Made by a program: the position numbers and the translations under genes | Shown here: positions 12,041 through 23,713 of the stretch, piece by piece | Layout of the letters: every line of letters begins with the position of its first letter | Numbering within the stretch: position 1 is the first letter of the stretch | NCBI RefSeq assembly: GCF_013368755.1 | Contig: NC_049566.1 | Location: forward strand, 248,001 to 312,000 | Origin: Talaromyces rugulosus | Lineage: Eukaryota > Ascomycota > Eurotiomycetes > Eurotiales > Trichocomaceae | Length of the DNA stretch: 64,000 nucleotides | Direction of reading: 5' to 3' | Notes under the pieces: model-generated | Told to the model about the DNA's origin: nothing | What the model saw: the letters and a program-made list of their open reading frames with translations, nothing else | The model's database searches: none

Positions 12041-14354
12041 CTATCGCAAAAATCTAGCTAGCTGTTTCCACAGTTCGTACATCTTTATCCTGAACCCGAG
12101 TTGTTGGCCGTGTGCGATGGTCTCTAGCCATCCCTCAGACGCTTCTTCCAGCGACTTGTTGGGAATCCTATAAGAACTAAGAAATGGCCTATTCCCGAAA
12201 CCGTCATTCCCTTCGTTCACAGCAGCTTGGCTCTCATTTTCGCCTAACACCGCGTCTTGGTTTCCATTTTCACGGATGGAGAGTGCAGTTTTGCTGCTGT
12301 TTCTGGGCTCCTGCGTGTCCGGCAGCCAGATCCAACAGCAGAAGGCACCCAAGAACATGCAGCCACAAAAGGCAAAAAGGGCAGAGGACATGTATTTAGA
12401 CTCTGGGGATGTCATAAAAGAGGACATGAGAACCTGCACGACAATGGAGCCAAGTTTGCCCCCTGCACTGGAGATTCCATGGCATGTAGCGCGATAGCGG
12501 GTTTGAAAAATTTCTGCTGATACCTTATTCTTTGTGAGTCGTTGGGGGATCATGAAGAAGTAAAATACACTCACAATAAAGGTTAAGGCATTTGGGCCGA
12601 TGTTAAATACCAGTTGACTGAGAACGTAAAGCGTAATCGTCACAGCATGCATATCCGTATACTCTACCGCGAACAGGCTTCCACCGATGACAGCGAATAG
12701 CACTGCTAATATGATAAAACTCCACATCAATAAAGCCTTACGCTGTACATAGTCAATTAGTTTGATCAGGACAAAGCTACCAACGACAGACCCGATTGAC
12801 ACGGTAATGATGTATTGAATACCATCAGACTTGAGGACATCGTATATGCTTTTTGTAGGGTCTGTAGTCTGCCAATCTACCAGAGTTGAGTTTGAAAAAT
12901 CGTATTCAGGTGCTTTTGATAGCCATATCTGGGCAATGCGTCGAGGGTTGCTGATTCCCAGGCCGTAAAAAGCAACGTCGAGGAAGAACCAACAGGTAGT
13001 AGTTCCGGCCAAGAAATGCCAGTTTTCCTGGGTCTTAAAATAGTCGTATAAATCAGTGGAACTGAAAAGCGTGGGCCTATATTCAATGCTTTGACTGTCC
13101 TCATCCTCGTCCTCTACATCGTCTTCTTGTTCAGAATCAGAGTCTTCCTCTTCCTCTTCCTCCTCTGCCTGTTCCGCCTCGTGAAACCCTCTTCTCCCGG
13201 TATCTTCTTGACGCCTAGGAGAAGGGGGTTGTCTTTCATCGAAGTCGCCGTCAATATCAAGCCCAGCTGTGATGCCATATTGCTGATGTGAGCCGTTGCT
13301 GTGTCCGGGATAATCTCTTAATTCCACTGCCGAAATATATGCACCGTAACCATCCGCATGGCCAGCGCCGTAGTAGTCCTTTGTGTCTTCCAGTGCTCGT
13401 TGCCCATCCCTATCCACATCCAACGTATATCGGGGGGACTCCGGAATGGTTACGCGAAAGATGATGGCTATCAAGGCCGGGACCGCTCCTGTGCCGATAA
13501 CTATACGCCAGATGCTGTCTACACATCTAACACTCTGAGCTGTATGGTCACTGGCGGAGAGGTTTTCAAGGTTGTTCTTCGATCCTAGTGATAGGAGGAC
13601 AACCAGGCCAACTAGAGCCGCGGCCAGTTGTCCCAGGGCTTGCATTAGGAAGACGGCAGCCATCATCCGTGCTCTCGCATGCTTTGGGGCAAACCTAAAT
13701 ATTTTGTTAGTGAAAGGCACCGTCAACGAGGGGAGAGATGGGCGTTCACTCGGCAGTGATAACAGCACTCAGCGGGTATTCCGCTCCAATGCCTATGCCC
13801 ATGAAAAAGCGCCAGAACATCAGCCAGCCAGCCACCGACATGGAGTCTTGCGATCCGCTGGACGCCTGCACAGTGCCCAGTGTGCCGAAGATAACGATGA
13901 TCAGTTCTATCCCATACAGTTTCCGTCGACCATATGTATCGGCCAAGATACCAAATAGTATCATCCCAACGACGGAACCGGATAGAGTCAACGCGTTGAT
14001 GCGCAGCTCCTGGACATTGTCGTTGTTATCGGGCCAATACACGTAGCCTAGAGACGGTAGGATCACGTTGACCGCGAAGAGATTATAGGAATCCGTGAAG
14101 AAGCCTGAAGACGCGACAAGCCACACGCGCCAGTCGAAGCCATGACTGTCGATCAATCCCGTCACAGCCTTTTGGTTTTTGATGTTTGTCTGTGAGTAGA
14201 GGATTAGCCATCTTCACTAGAAGAGTAGCAGAAGACCGAAGACATGGACTAAACGAACTGCTTCAGGTCGGATGACCACAGTCGGGTCAATCCAAACATA
14301 TTTCTGGAAGGCATTCACAAATCCGACGAGCGCATTGTTCCTTTCACTAGCCAT
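12041..14354 (-). CDS. MFS phosphate:H+ symporter, PHS family
   Basis: Plasma-membrane inorganic phosphate transporter of the major facilitator superfamily. Exons: 14354-14319, 14189-13750, 13694-12575 and 12523-12041, giving 692 residues. Introns 2 and 3 (13695-13749, 12524-12574) are well supported: they restore AVITAEFAPKHARARMMAAV and LTFIVSAEIFQTRYRATCHG. The first exon (12 codons, MASERNNALVGF) and its 129 bp intron are less certain. Signature parts include GFFTDSYNLFAVNVILPSLG, LADTYGRRKLYG and WRFFMGIGIGAEYPLSAV. The central cytoplasmic loop is unusually long and acidic, rich in Glu/Asp/Ser around 13080-13190. The C-terminal tail is about 100 residues and hydrophilic. The 51 bp last intron contains no stop and is a multiple of three, so a read-through isoform is conceivable. 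Confidence 0.85.
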
Positions 14355-15142
14355 AGCTGTATCACATGTACACGGGGGGAGACGCTGGCTTAGCAGGCAA
14401 ACCACCCCGTGGTGACTGCTTACCGATGAGGAGCATAACTAGCGGCCCGTATTAATATTAAGTATTCTGAGAAATCATGACCTGGCCAAGGCTGAGCACA
14501 GCAGTTGCACTGAGGCTTAAAGCCAAAAAGGGGTTTGTCAAGCGAACGCCCAGCTATTTTTTGGGCGCCACCAGTTGCCGACATCAATCAATGAATGCGT
14601 CCCGGAGAATAAATATGTACTATTTCTTCTCAGAACACCACGACGCGCTCTCCGCGATGCCCGGCACTGCCACGTTTTCTGACCCCAGCCAGTCTGCTGC
14701 ACGATCGCCAGAACGTGGCCCAGGCACGCGCTGTGATTGTGCAATCTAGCAGGGAGGCGCTGCAGCTAAGCGCACTAAGGCCCGCGATAGCTTCGCTGGG
14801 GCAACTTCCAGCCTCGCCGTGGAGTCCGTGACAGTGCGCATCATGGATGGATCGGAGTGGGATGCTCCATATCGTATTAATCCCTTGACTTGTTGCGTGC
14901 GACCTTGGAATCGGTGGGTGAAACGACGTTGTCGCTTTTGAATAAGACATATATAATGATAATGCACGAGGCAAAGAGCAACCCGAGTCAGTACTCCCGT
15001 CTCGTTTCTGATCAAGTCTAATGGCAATCAACGTCAACTAGCCCTTGCTGTCGTTAACTTGAATCATGCCAGCCAGAAACTGGCCGAGTTGCGTGCCGCG
15101 TTTTCCAGCGCGTCAGGGCAGCTCGACGACCTGGCTAGTTCG
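14355..15142. other. Divergent upstream region
   Basis: Region between the divergently read phosphate transporter and nucleoside-phosphorylase genes. A TATA-like ATATATAAT lies near 14949-14957. An ATG at 15021 is followed after six codons by TAG, while the frame of the downstream gene is open from about 14963 without an ATG. The true start of that gene may therefore lie here, behind an unseen intron or a sequence error. Confidence 0.5.
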
Positions 15143-18118
15143 ATGAAGACGCTTTGCAAGACGTTCGACGGGTTGCGCCTCTCGCTACAGCAAACGAACA
15201 AGCCCTTTGAGGGCTACGATGGCTTCGAGAAGACGCTCCGGAACTGTGAGATGTTTGTACAGTCCTTCCAGCCCGCCAAAGCTGGGAAACCCTGGACCTG
15301 TTCGGCCGACAGCGCGAACAAACTCGAGCGGCAGATAATGATGCAGATCGCTCTACTCAGTACTACAAATATTGTTCTTCTTGCGTATGTCTTCGTCCTC
15401 GTGGAATTATGTGCGTTTGTTGAGTTGACCAAGATGCTAAAGCAATTGCATTTGTATATTTGGGTGTACAGAGAAACATTTTTTATTGGCGATTCCGATA
15501 CGATTGACGAAATAACACAGCCGGCTTTTGTCGAAGTCGACCATTCGACCGATAAACATGATTTGGAGCTGTGGGAAAAAATCCAGCGTTTGATTTATCG
15601 CCGCAAACGTAGGCCGGCGCTGGAATCGAAGCACACCGTGTCGTCTGCAATGGACTTTCAAGGGCTGGAAAATGAAGTGCAGAGCCAGGTTCGCCGGCTG
15701 ATGCTCAATCATCAACCATCCTTGCCGGGCAGGGCTGCAAGCCGGACCTCACATCATCCTCTAGATTTGAATACCCTGTCAGACGAGGCTCTACTAGAGA
15801 GAGCCCAGCAACAGAGGCGTTTCTTACTATCTGCCTCAAGGCAAAGCATTTTTCGGCAACCTTCAACCGTTCGATCTCGATCAAATACACTGCAAGATGA
15901 CCCAGACGGATTAGCCAAACAGCAGAATCGCAACCAAGTCCTTGGCGATGGCATTTTGTATTCCAAATCCATCCTTTTAATCAACTATAATATTGTCAAC
16001 TAACCGCAATTCAGATCGTTTTCACTGGCATCACGACATTTCCGATACTCCTTGGCCAAGATAGAAGCCAAGCTTGTCGACAGGAAGCGGATTATCCATT
16101 GCACAAGTGTGGATGGCGACATTTTCATAGTCCACGACCGTGAGATCCCCGCTCTTCCTTGTAGTACTTTCGTGGGGTTGTTCTAACAACATTATTGACC
16201 TAGTCCCCTCAAAATTGAAACGACATCCCACTACAGATCATCCCCAAATTGGAAGCACATCCGAGGTTTATTTCTCCGAGATGTTGCATGTGGAAGTCAA
16301 AACTCGGTTTGAGAAGATGGCTAGTGGTGACGCCTATATATACTACAAGTTCAACGAGCCCGACACAATCTGTCAATTCCAGGAGATAGTGCGAGACAAG
16401 GACTTGCTGCATACCTTTTGCGTGAGCCACATCAACTCGGCTAATGGCAAGCAAGTGTCTTATCAGCACCTTAAGATGTGGAGGGATCGGCACACACAGG
16501 CTTGTAGTCTATCTTTTTTGAGAAATGCGGCTGCTGTCGACCAAACCTACGTGGAATTCCCTCTTTCTATGCTTATAGTTAACTTGGCAAAGCGGCAAAA
16601 GGACAGTCGGACGGTCCAGGTTGATTTTGTGCAAGAGTCAGCGTCGACGCCATGGCGTTTCTCTATGGATCACAGTGGGCCAGCCGATGCCATTAGTCTT
16701 TGAGATATGCTTGTGCTGACATTGACCAATAGGTAATAGTACCAGGAGACTCAGTGGTGCAAGCTCTGTTGCGTCTGTCCGGACCGACATGACGAATGCC
16801 ACCGTTAAACAGACAGAGAAGACCCAGTCACTTGCGGCAACTATGGCTTTTTTGCTCATCAAATTCACAAACCCAAAAGGTCTGGTAGCTTACACTCTGT
16901 TTTCAGAAATGACAGAATACTAAACCTTCTAATATAGACATAGAAACTTTTTGCTCTACCCTTGGTCAACTCCAAAGTGATCCGCCATCTCCATTTCCCA
17001 AGCCGACTAATACACCACCTCTCTGTCAAAAGAGCTTCACTCCCATTCTCAACGAGGACGACTATCCTAGGAGGCCCGATTTCAGTTCGTCGCCTGGCTC
17101 TATCTCGGGCATAACGTCGATTCCTCGGCGCACTACGTATCAAGACTATACTGTTGGATGGATCGCAGCTCTACCGATAGAGATGAAAGCGGCTATTTTG
17201 ATGTTAGACGAATTACATGACAGGCTATCACAACAACATCCCCAAGACAACAATGCCTATGTACTTGGGCGAATGGCAAATCACAACATCGTCCTCGCCT
17301 GTTTGCCAGCTGGGTATATTGGGAATAATAGCGCCGCGGTAGTCGCAACACAAATGGCATTTACTTTTCCTAACATTAATATTCGTTTGATGGTAGGTAT
17401 AGGCGGAGGAGTACCAGGTGATAACCACGACATTCGTCTGGGCGACGTGGTTGTCAGTAAGCCGGGTCCTCACGATGGCGGCGTGGTCCAGTACGACTTT
17501 GGAAAGACAACAGTAGGGGGCTTTGAACGAACAGGCTCGTTGCCTCCGCCGCCAGCGAGGCTGCTCACCGCGACCTCTTTGCTAGAAGCGCTACATAGCA
17601 ATGAGAGCGACCCTATCACCAACCGCCTGGAGGTTTTTCAACAACGACCGGAATTTCGCTATCCGGGGGCGAATAACGACCAGCTCTTCTTGTCTGATTA
17701 TGATCATGTGGCAGACCAACCGACATGCGCGAGCTGTGACCCGGGAAATGTTGTCCAGCGTCCTCCTCGACAAGGACGAACAAGGATACATTATGGTACT
17801 ATTGCGTCGGGAAATCAGGTAATGAAAGATGCTAGAACACGGGATGCTCTACGCCAAAAGTACGGTGCTCTATGTTTCGAGATGGAGGCTGCCGGGCTGA
17901 TGCATTTGAATACGTTTCCCTGCGTCGTCATCCGTGGCATCTGCGATTACTCTGATACGCACAAAAACAAGCAATGGCAAGGCTATGCGGCTGCCGTGGC
18001 AGTGGCGTATGCCAAGGAGTTGCTAGATCATGTCTCCCATGTACATGTGTACGACAACGACTCTAGGTTTTTCCACGGTGATCGGAATTTTTATGGCAGA
18101 GTAGATAGCATCGGCTGA
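15143..18118 (+). CDS. Multi-exon protein with C-terminal nucleoside phosphorylase domain
   Basis: Five exons are inferred: 15143-15957, 16015-16139, 16204-16674, 16733-16879 and 16938-18118 (912 residues). All four introns are 57-64 bp; two have clear branch sites (CAACTAACC and TTCTAACA). The fourth uses a weak GTCTGG donor, but phase and sequence (FTNPKDIETFCSTLGQ) agree. Residues 1-270 are helical/coiled-coil with a hydrophobic stretch. Residues about 290-520 form an uncharacterised region (WRDRHTQACSLSF, LLIKFTNPK). Residues about 588-885 form a PNP_UDP_1 domain beginning DYTVGWIAALPIEM. It contains GIGGGVPG, CFEMEAAGLM and VIRGICDYSD, so the substrate-binding Glu and the catalytic Asp are kept. 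In other fungi this domain usually sits at the N-terminus of NLR-like proteins; here it is C-terminal with no visible P-loop. The start is uncertain: the frame is open further upstream (from 15059) without an ATG. Confidence 0.7.
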
Positions 18119-18536
18119 AGTGCTGCTCCGTGTTCAACAGACTGTTATGTGTGACGAATTGGCGTTGTAGACATAGTTAATACTAGAATTCAATATAAAG
18201 GTGATCGATGGCATCATATATTGTTCGTAGCTCGCCGGACGATAATCATATGTCCCAATATTCGACTGGGGAAGTCTGCCATCTGCCAGGCCGAGTTCAG
18301 GGGCAGGAGGCACATGCAGCCAGTCGCTTTATAATAATAATAATGCATGTGGTGTGCAAAGCGTCTCTTCCTCCCCAGGCGGCGATGCCGAACCGGCTTC
18401 CCGGCGCCGGCAATTAAACAAGCTTAATCGGTCCCGACAGGCACGTGTTCGAGCGACTCAATCTTGAATCTTCACTTCTCATTTTCATGCCAATTCTCAT
18501 TCTTCATATGTCAATTTCTGCATATAAAATAACCGG

Positions 18537-18542
18537 CCGAGG
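18537..18542 (-). promoter_or_regulatory. FarA/FarB-type fatty-acid response motif
   Basis: CCGAGG on the plus strand, the reverse complement of CCTCGG, which is bound by the Aspergillus fatty-acid regulators FarA/FarB. It lies 375 bases before the acyl-CoA oxidase ATG, so the context fits. The match is only six bases and was not tested. Confidence 0.45.
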
Positions 18543-18749
18543 CGTCTTATTGGGTTCTACGGGGTAAAATAGGGGACACGAACACTATTTGCAGAGGGCT
18601 CGTGCCGGCCGATGTCGGGAACAGTGTATTATAATAATCCTGGTTTCACATGCAAAACAAACAGCACGAAAAAGGAAAGAAAGTGGATATAAGTTTGCTA
18701 CGGTCCCGTGACTTATCTCGGCTGGTCGCGGGTGAGTTGCTTTTGTCGA

Positions 18750-18755
18750 CCTCGG
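18750..18755 (+). promoter_or_regulatory. FarA/FarB-type fatty-acid response motif
   Basis: CCTCGG, 162 bases before the acyl-CoA oxidase ATG. A second copy in the same promoter, in the opposite orientation, raises the chance of real fatty-acid induction. Confidence 0.5.
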
Positions 18756-18916
18756 CACTTTCCTGATCAGGCAAAGCGCAATCCGGGCAGGCGGTCTCTT
18801 TTTATCACATTCCTTGACGTCGCCGCAGCTCTTCCTTGTCCTTTCTGTCCTCGCTTGTCATTTTCTTCTTCCTGTATCTTCTTCTCATTGACTCTAATCT
18901 CCCCTTATTGTCAATT

Positions 18917-21209
18917 ATGCCCTCCCCACCGCCCGCCTGGGTTCAGGCATTGAAGCCCTCAGGGCCGCAAGGCTCCGAGTTGCTCGCCAAAGAGCGGGAG
19001 CAGTCCAACGTTGCGGTGGATGCTCTAGCTGAGCTGCTGCACACGAAGCAAACTCTAGAGCGGCAGGAAGAGTTGGTCTCGGTGCTACAGTCGGAAAAGG
19101 TCTTTGATAAATCCCAGGGTCAGAGTCTCGGTCGTGTTGACCGGCTACAAAGCGCTCTTCGCAAAGGAAAGCGATTACATCAGCTCTCCGTTGAGCGCAA
19201 GTGGACTTTGGAAGAGTACCATGCAGCTGCTGGTTTGCTTGGGGAGCCGACTCCATATGCTCTGCATGCAAGCATGTTTCTGGTATGTTTGATTTATCAG
19301 CCCGTTGGATTTTGCACCCGTGAATATACTGATTTAGTCCCCGCTCCCCAGGTCACTCTTCGCGAGCAGAGCAACCCCGAACAACGAAAGCTTTTCCTCG
19401 AGCGGGCGGAAAAATATGAAATTATCGGGTGCTATGCGCAAACAGAACTAGGCCATGGATCGAACGTGCGTGGTCTTGAGACGACGGCGACATGGAACCC
19501 AGAGGATAAAACCTTCACTTTACATTCACCCACGCTTACCGCCTCAAAGTGGTGGATTGGATCACTGGGACGCACGGCAAACCATGCAGTAGTTATGGCC
19601 CAGCTCTTCATCGGCAATAAAAACTTAGGTCCCCACCCATTTGTCGTGCAGATTCGCGATCTAGACACGCACCAGCCTTTGGAGAACGTCTATGTGGGTG
19701 ACATTGGACCTAAGTTTGGGTACAAGTAAGTTGAATTAATGAGTCCGACTGATTTCCCATATCTGGACTGCCTTTTCTAATTGTCGTGGCTTTTAATAGT
19801 ACTATGGACAACGGCTTTTTGCTCTTTAACAACTTCAAGATTCCCCACATTAGCATGCTGTCGCGCTTCTCCCGAATTGATCCCGAAACAAACAAGTATG
19901 TGCGCCCGGCCATTCCAACCCTTGTCTACGGTACTATGGTTTGGGTCCGCGCGAATATCGTGCTTGATGCTGGAAGTGTGCTTGCCCGTGGTGTTACTAT
20001 CGCCACCCGGTACTGTGCTGTTCGCAGACAATTCCAAGACCGAGATGCCCCCAGCAACGCTGGTGAGACACAGGTCTTGAACTACAAGATGGTCCAGGTG
20101 CGACTGCTACCATTGCTTGCATCCATGTACGGCCTACACTTTACAGGTAGAGGCATGATGAAACTCTACCAAGAGAATCAAAGCCGCATGAACGGGGCCA
20201 CCCAGCCTGGCCAGGACACCCGCAGCCCGGGTCCCGAGGCACTGCGTGCGGGAGCTGATCTACTCGCCGATTTACACGCAACCTCGTGTGGTCTTAAGGC
20301 CCTGGCTAGTACCACGGCTGGCGAGGGTCTCGAAGTATGTCGTCGCGCCTGTGGTGGACACGGCTATAGCAGCTACAGCGGCATTGGGCCCTGGTACTCC
20401 GATTACCTACCGACGCTGACTTGGGAGGGTGATAACTACATGCTTACGCAGCAAGTAGCTCGATATGTAAGTCTTTTATTTACGTCTTTAATCCCGTGGG
20501 TTTCTTTAATGGCAATACTGATGGCCCTTTGTAGCTCCTCAAAGCCGCTCGTGCGGTACTTTCTGGCAAAGGAACCAGCAACGATACCAGTCAGATACTG
20601 CAAAGCTACCTGGCTCGTAGGGACAAGGGTGCTTCGTTTGACATCCTAGAAGTTGATAGTGAGCTAGTTGCTGCCTTTGCATGGCGCACAGCTCATCTCA
20701 CCTTTGAGGCGCTTAAGCATCGCGACGTGGAGAAGCGGTCGTGGAACAGCCTGCTGGTAGACTTCTGGCGACTGTCAACAGCCCATTCCCAGTATCTGGT
20801 GGTCAAGAACTTCTACGAAGCCGTCTCGTCACCTGAGCTAGCCTCGTCCGTTGATGGGGTCACAGCTGGTGTGCTGCGCAAGCTCTTCCGCCTCTACGCC
20901 TTGTACACTCTCGAACGTGAGGCAGCCGACTTCTACGCTTCCGGTGCTGTCACGGTGCGCCAAATCACGCTGACCCGCACCAAGGCAGTTCTGGCCTTGC
21001 TAGACGATATCCGCCCACATGCTGTGTCCCTGGTCGATGCTTGGAAGATTCCAGACTGGGTACTAGACAGCAGCCTGGGTCGCTCTGACGGCAAAGTGTA
21101 TGAAGATCTTTTCCATCGCGCTAGCCAGCAGAATCCTGTGAATGACCTTGTCTTTGACCCATATCCCTGGAACGAGGGAGCTCTGAAGAAACCTGCCAGC
21201 AAGCTTTAA
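18917..21209 (+). CDS. Peroxisomal acyl-CoA oxidase
   Basis: FAD enzyme of the first step of peroxisomal beta-oxidation: acyl-CoA plus O2 gives trans-2-enoyl-CoA and H2O2. Four exons (18917-19282, 19352-19725, 19800-20466, 20535-21209) give 693 residues, the usual length. Introns are 68-74 bp GT-AG and all phases agree. The N-terminal helical domain is followed by CYAQTELGHGSNVRGLETTA (FAD/substrate-binding block), TLTASKWWIGSLGRTANHAV and CRRACGGHGYSSYSGIGPWY, all characteristic of the family. The protein ends in SKL, a canonical PTS1 signal. The promoter carries two CCTCGG motifs, consistent with fatty-acid induction. The start is the first ATG after a CT-rich leader. Confidence 0.95.
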
Positions 21210-21898
21210 ATGTGCGATTCCCGATTTATTACGTTTGTTCTTCTTTTCGCTGCTCTCTTGGCATGTATATACACACTTTTGATTTGTTTTAGAAATGATT
21301 TGGAGATAGACATAGATGATAGATATGTGTGGTATAGGAGTCGCAATGGTTGGTCTTGATCCGATGCAATTTCCATAGTAAAAATTGTATCATGAGTTTA
21401 TAGTACTGATTGCGTTTAAATAAATTAACAAGCTCCGACCAATGAACTTGCTTTTGTGGGGCTTAATTTAAGGTTTATTGGTTTCAATTGGCCTGTATAT
21501 GCGCCCCACAAGTAAAATCAATTAAATAACCAATCACAGTAGAGATCTTCTGCCAGATGTGGCAATTCCGGGGTGGTGGCGCCTGCTTGACGCTGGTCCT
21601 TCTACAATTTGGTTGTCGTGACGTCTCGACTCAAATCCGATGCTACACACAAGCAATCTTTCGCAATTGACACGCATATTGGCCTGCTCACGATCCATCG
21701 ATAATGAGATGCAGCGACACTCAGACGTATGCCTCTCTTTCAAGCAAAAGTCAGCATCCAATTAACTGCTGACGGCCAACATGGAGCTATAATAGCATAT
21801 ATGTTTTGAAAAGTATAACGGCATATTGAACGGCGTGATCCCCAATCATCGGTTGGCCGAAACCAGGTCGAGATACCAGCTACTTGTTCATTACCAAC
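21210..21898. other. Intergenic 0.7 kb
   Basis: AT-rich 3' flank of the acyl-CoA oxidase followed by the promoter of the next gene. The minus-strand open frame at 21534-21761 has no support. Confidence 0.6.
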
Positions 21899-22720
21899 AT
21901 GGACGGCCCAAACGACGTCCCTGCTGGACTTATCAGAGGCGTACAGGACAGTAGTCTTTCGGTGAAGGTCGCTATCGGTGTCTTCCTTTCGATAGCGCTA
22001 TACAACGCCACCGAACTCATGTTTCTCATCTTATTAAGATTTCGGCGATACCATGGACTCTACTTTTGGTCTATTACGATATCCACGTTTGTTGGAGTTA
22101 TACCGTTTGCCATTGGCTCTTTACTACATTTCTTCGCAGCTGGCCCATTAGTACTGTCTTTAGTCCTTACTGTGATTGGGTTTTATGCTATGGTTCCGGT
22201 ACAGTCCCTCGTGCTATACTCGCGACTACATCTTGTGTTTTATCATGAGAGAATTCTACGGGCTATTCTTTATGGAATAGTTACCACTGCTATTCTCTTC
22301 CTTATCCCGACAACAGTCACCATGTTCGGGTCGGCTTTTGTTCGATCACACTCGTGGAACAAATCTTATCAGATTGCTGAAAAACTACAGTTGACTGGAT
22401 TTTCTGTCCAAGAACTGTTGATTTCGAGTCTGTACATTTTCCAAACCATCAAGCTACTCCGAATAAATCCCATGCAAGGGAGACGGCGAAAGAATATCAT
22501 GTACGAACTTCTGGCTTTAAACTTGGTGGTAATGCTTATGGATGTCTCTCTTCTCGTCATGGAATATCTCAATATATATTACATGCAAGTTTCATTCAAA
22601 GCGCTTGTATATAGTGTCAAGCTAAAGATGGAATTTGCTGTTCTGGGCAAGCTAGTCTCTTTGGCTGATCCCAGTCAGCATCAAGATTTAGACAGTGGTT
22701 TCTCCGATTATACAACATGA
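21899..22720 (+). CDS. Seven-helix-type membrane protein, DUF7703-like
   Basis: Single exon, 273 residues. The N-terminus carries short ALYNATELMFLILLRF and YHGLYFWSITIS blocks that resemble the fungal DUF7703 membrane family. About seven hydrophobic segments follow (around residues 25-45, 57-80, 88-110, 122-146, 165-185, 205-225 and 235-255), with a short basic loop MQGRRRKN and a hydrophilic C-terminal tail. Function unknown; the topology resembles a receptor-like protein. Start taken at ATG 21899, the first ATG in frame. It is convergent with the alpha/beta hydrolase, 174 bases away. Confidence 0.75.
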   Translation: MDGPNDVPAGLIRGVQDSSLSVKVAIGVFLSIALYNATELMFLILLRFRRYHGLYFWSITISTFVGVIPFAIGSLLHFFAAGPLVLSLVLTVIGFYAMVPVQSLVLYSRLHLVFYHERILRAILYGIVTTAILFLIPTTVTMFGSAFVRSHSWNKSYQIAEKLQLTGFSVQELLISSLYIFQTIKLLRINPMQGRRRKNIMYELLALNLVVMLMDVSLLVMEYLNIYYMQVSFKALVYSVKLKMEFAVLGKLVSLADPSQHQDLDSGFSDYTT

Positions 22721-22894
22721 CACCAATTCTTAATCTTCAGAGATCTTGGAGAGTAAATTATGTCAATTAAAGGAGAAGAGAAAGAAAGAAGCAACACATA
22801 TTCTACTGTATCCAACTATACAGGTATCGCCGCCAATCCAGAATATACATATGCATTACAGCAATTTTGCATAATGCAATTGTTAAGTACTCTT

Positions 22895-23713
22895 TCATGC
22901 AACTTGCAAAAGGCTATTATCCACCAAAAATCGATCCACGGTATTATTGAATCGCTCTGGCGCCTCCATGTGCATAAAATGGCCGTGTCCTTCCCAGACC
23001 TCAACCCGAAGCTGTGGTATATGGTGAACCCAGTTTTTGTCAATGTTGGAAAAATTGGGCGTGACGACATGGAATGCAGGAATAGTTGTCACATTGTCGT
23101 ATCGCCATTGGTGAGGCACGGAGTCGGTGGCTACAGCCGAAACACGGACGTGAGTTGACGTCCCCGCCATCACATCAGTCACGGCCTTCCTGATAGAACC
23201 ATCCGGGTCATTCTTGTCAACAAAAAGCGGGTCAATAGTCTTCAGGAAAAAAGCATCATCGTGGAGATTTTCTCCCAGTTTCCTACGCTCCTCGATGGTC
23301 AGATAGGTTTGTGGAATATCCCAGAAGGAGTCGATGTAGAATATTCCTGAAACCTTTTCAGGGAAGAGACGAAGCATCATTGTTGCTAAAGGTCCACCAA
23401 GGCTATGGCCTATCAATACGGAATGCTCGATCTTTTCTTGCTGCAGGACCACGTTTGCTGCCCTAGCGAAGAACTCGTGGTTATAGTCGACACCCCAAGG
23501 AGCTTCACTCTCTCCGTGGCCAGGAAGGTCGATTAGGATGGATCGGTACTTTGTGTAGAGTGGTTCTTGGGTGGCCCATAACGCACGGTTGCATGTCCAG
23601 CCATGGATGAAGACGAGAGCGTGGTCTCCAGTGCCGTAGCTATCGTACAGGATTTTGATGTCCTTGAAAGAAACGGACCGGGTTTCCTTGGTCAAAATGT
23701 TTCGAGTCGACAT
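22895..23713 (-). CDS. Alpha/beta hydrolase
   Basis: Single-exon hydrolase of 272 residues, Abhydrolase_1/6 type. Visible features: an oxyanion region VFIHGWTCNRALW, DLPGHGESEAP, the nucleophile elbow LIGHSLGGPLA (Ser), and a C-terminal GHGHFMHMEAPERF with the catalytic His. No signal peptide, so probably cytosolic. Substrate unknown; the family includes esterases, lipases and haloperoxidase-like proteins. The start is the ATG in AAAAAAATGTCG at 23713. Confidence 0.85.
   Translation of the reverse strand: MSTRNILTKETRSVSFKDIKILYDSYGTGDHALVFIHGWTCNRALWATQEPLYTKYRSILIDLPGHGESEAPWGVDYNHEFFARAANVVLQQEKIEHSVLIGHSLGGPLATMMLRLFPEKVSGIFYIDSFWDIPQTYLTIEERRKLGENLHDDAFFLKTIDPLFVDKNDPDGSIRKAVTDVMAGTSTHVRVSAVATDSVPHQWRYDNVTTIPAFHVVTPNFSNIDKNWVHHIPQLRVEVWEGHGHFMHMEAPERFNNTVDRFLVDNSLLQVA

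Larger units (their letters stand above)
18119..18916. other. Upstream region of the acyl-CoA oxidase
   Basis: No gene. Contains two CCTCGG-type motifs (annotated separately) and a CT-rich leader just before the ATG at 18917. Confidence 0.6.

Noticed and set aside
16140..16703. Separate gene before the nucleoside phosphorylase domain
   Set aside because: An in-phase splice at 16675-16732 leads into another open exon, and the next splice reaches the phosphorylase exon, so one continuous gene is simpler.
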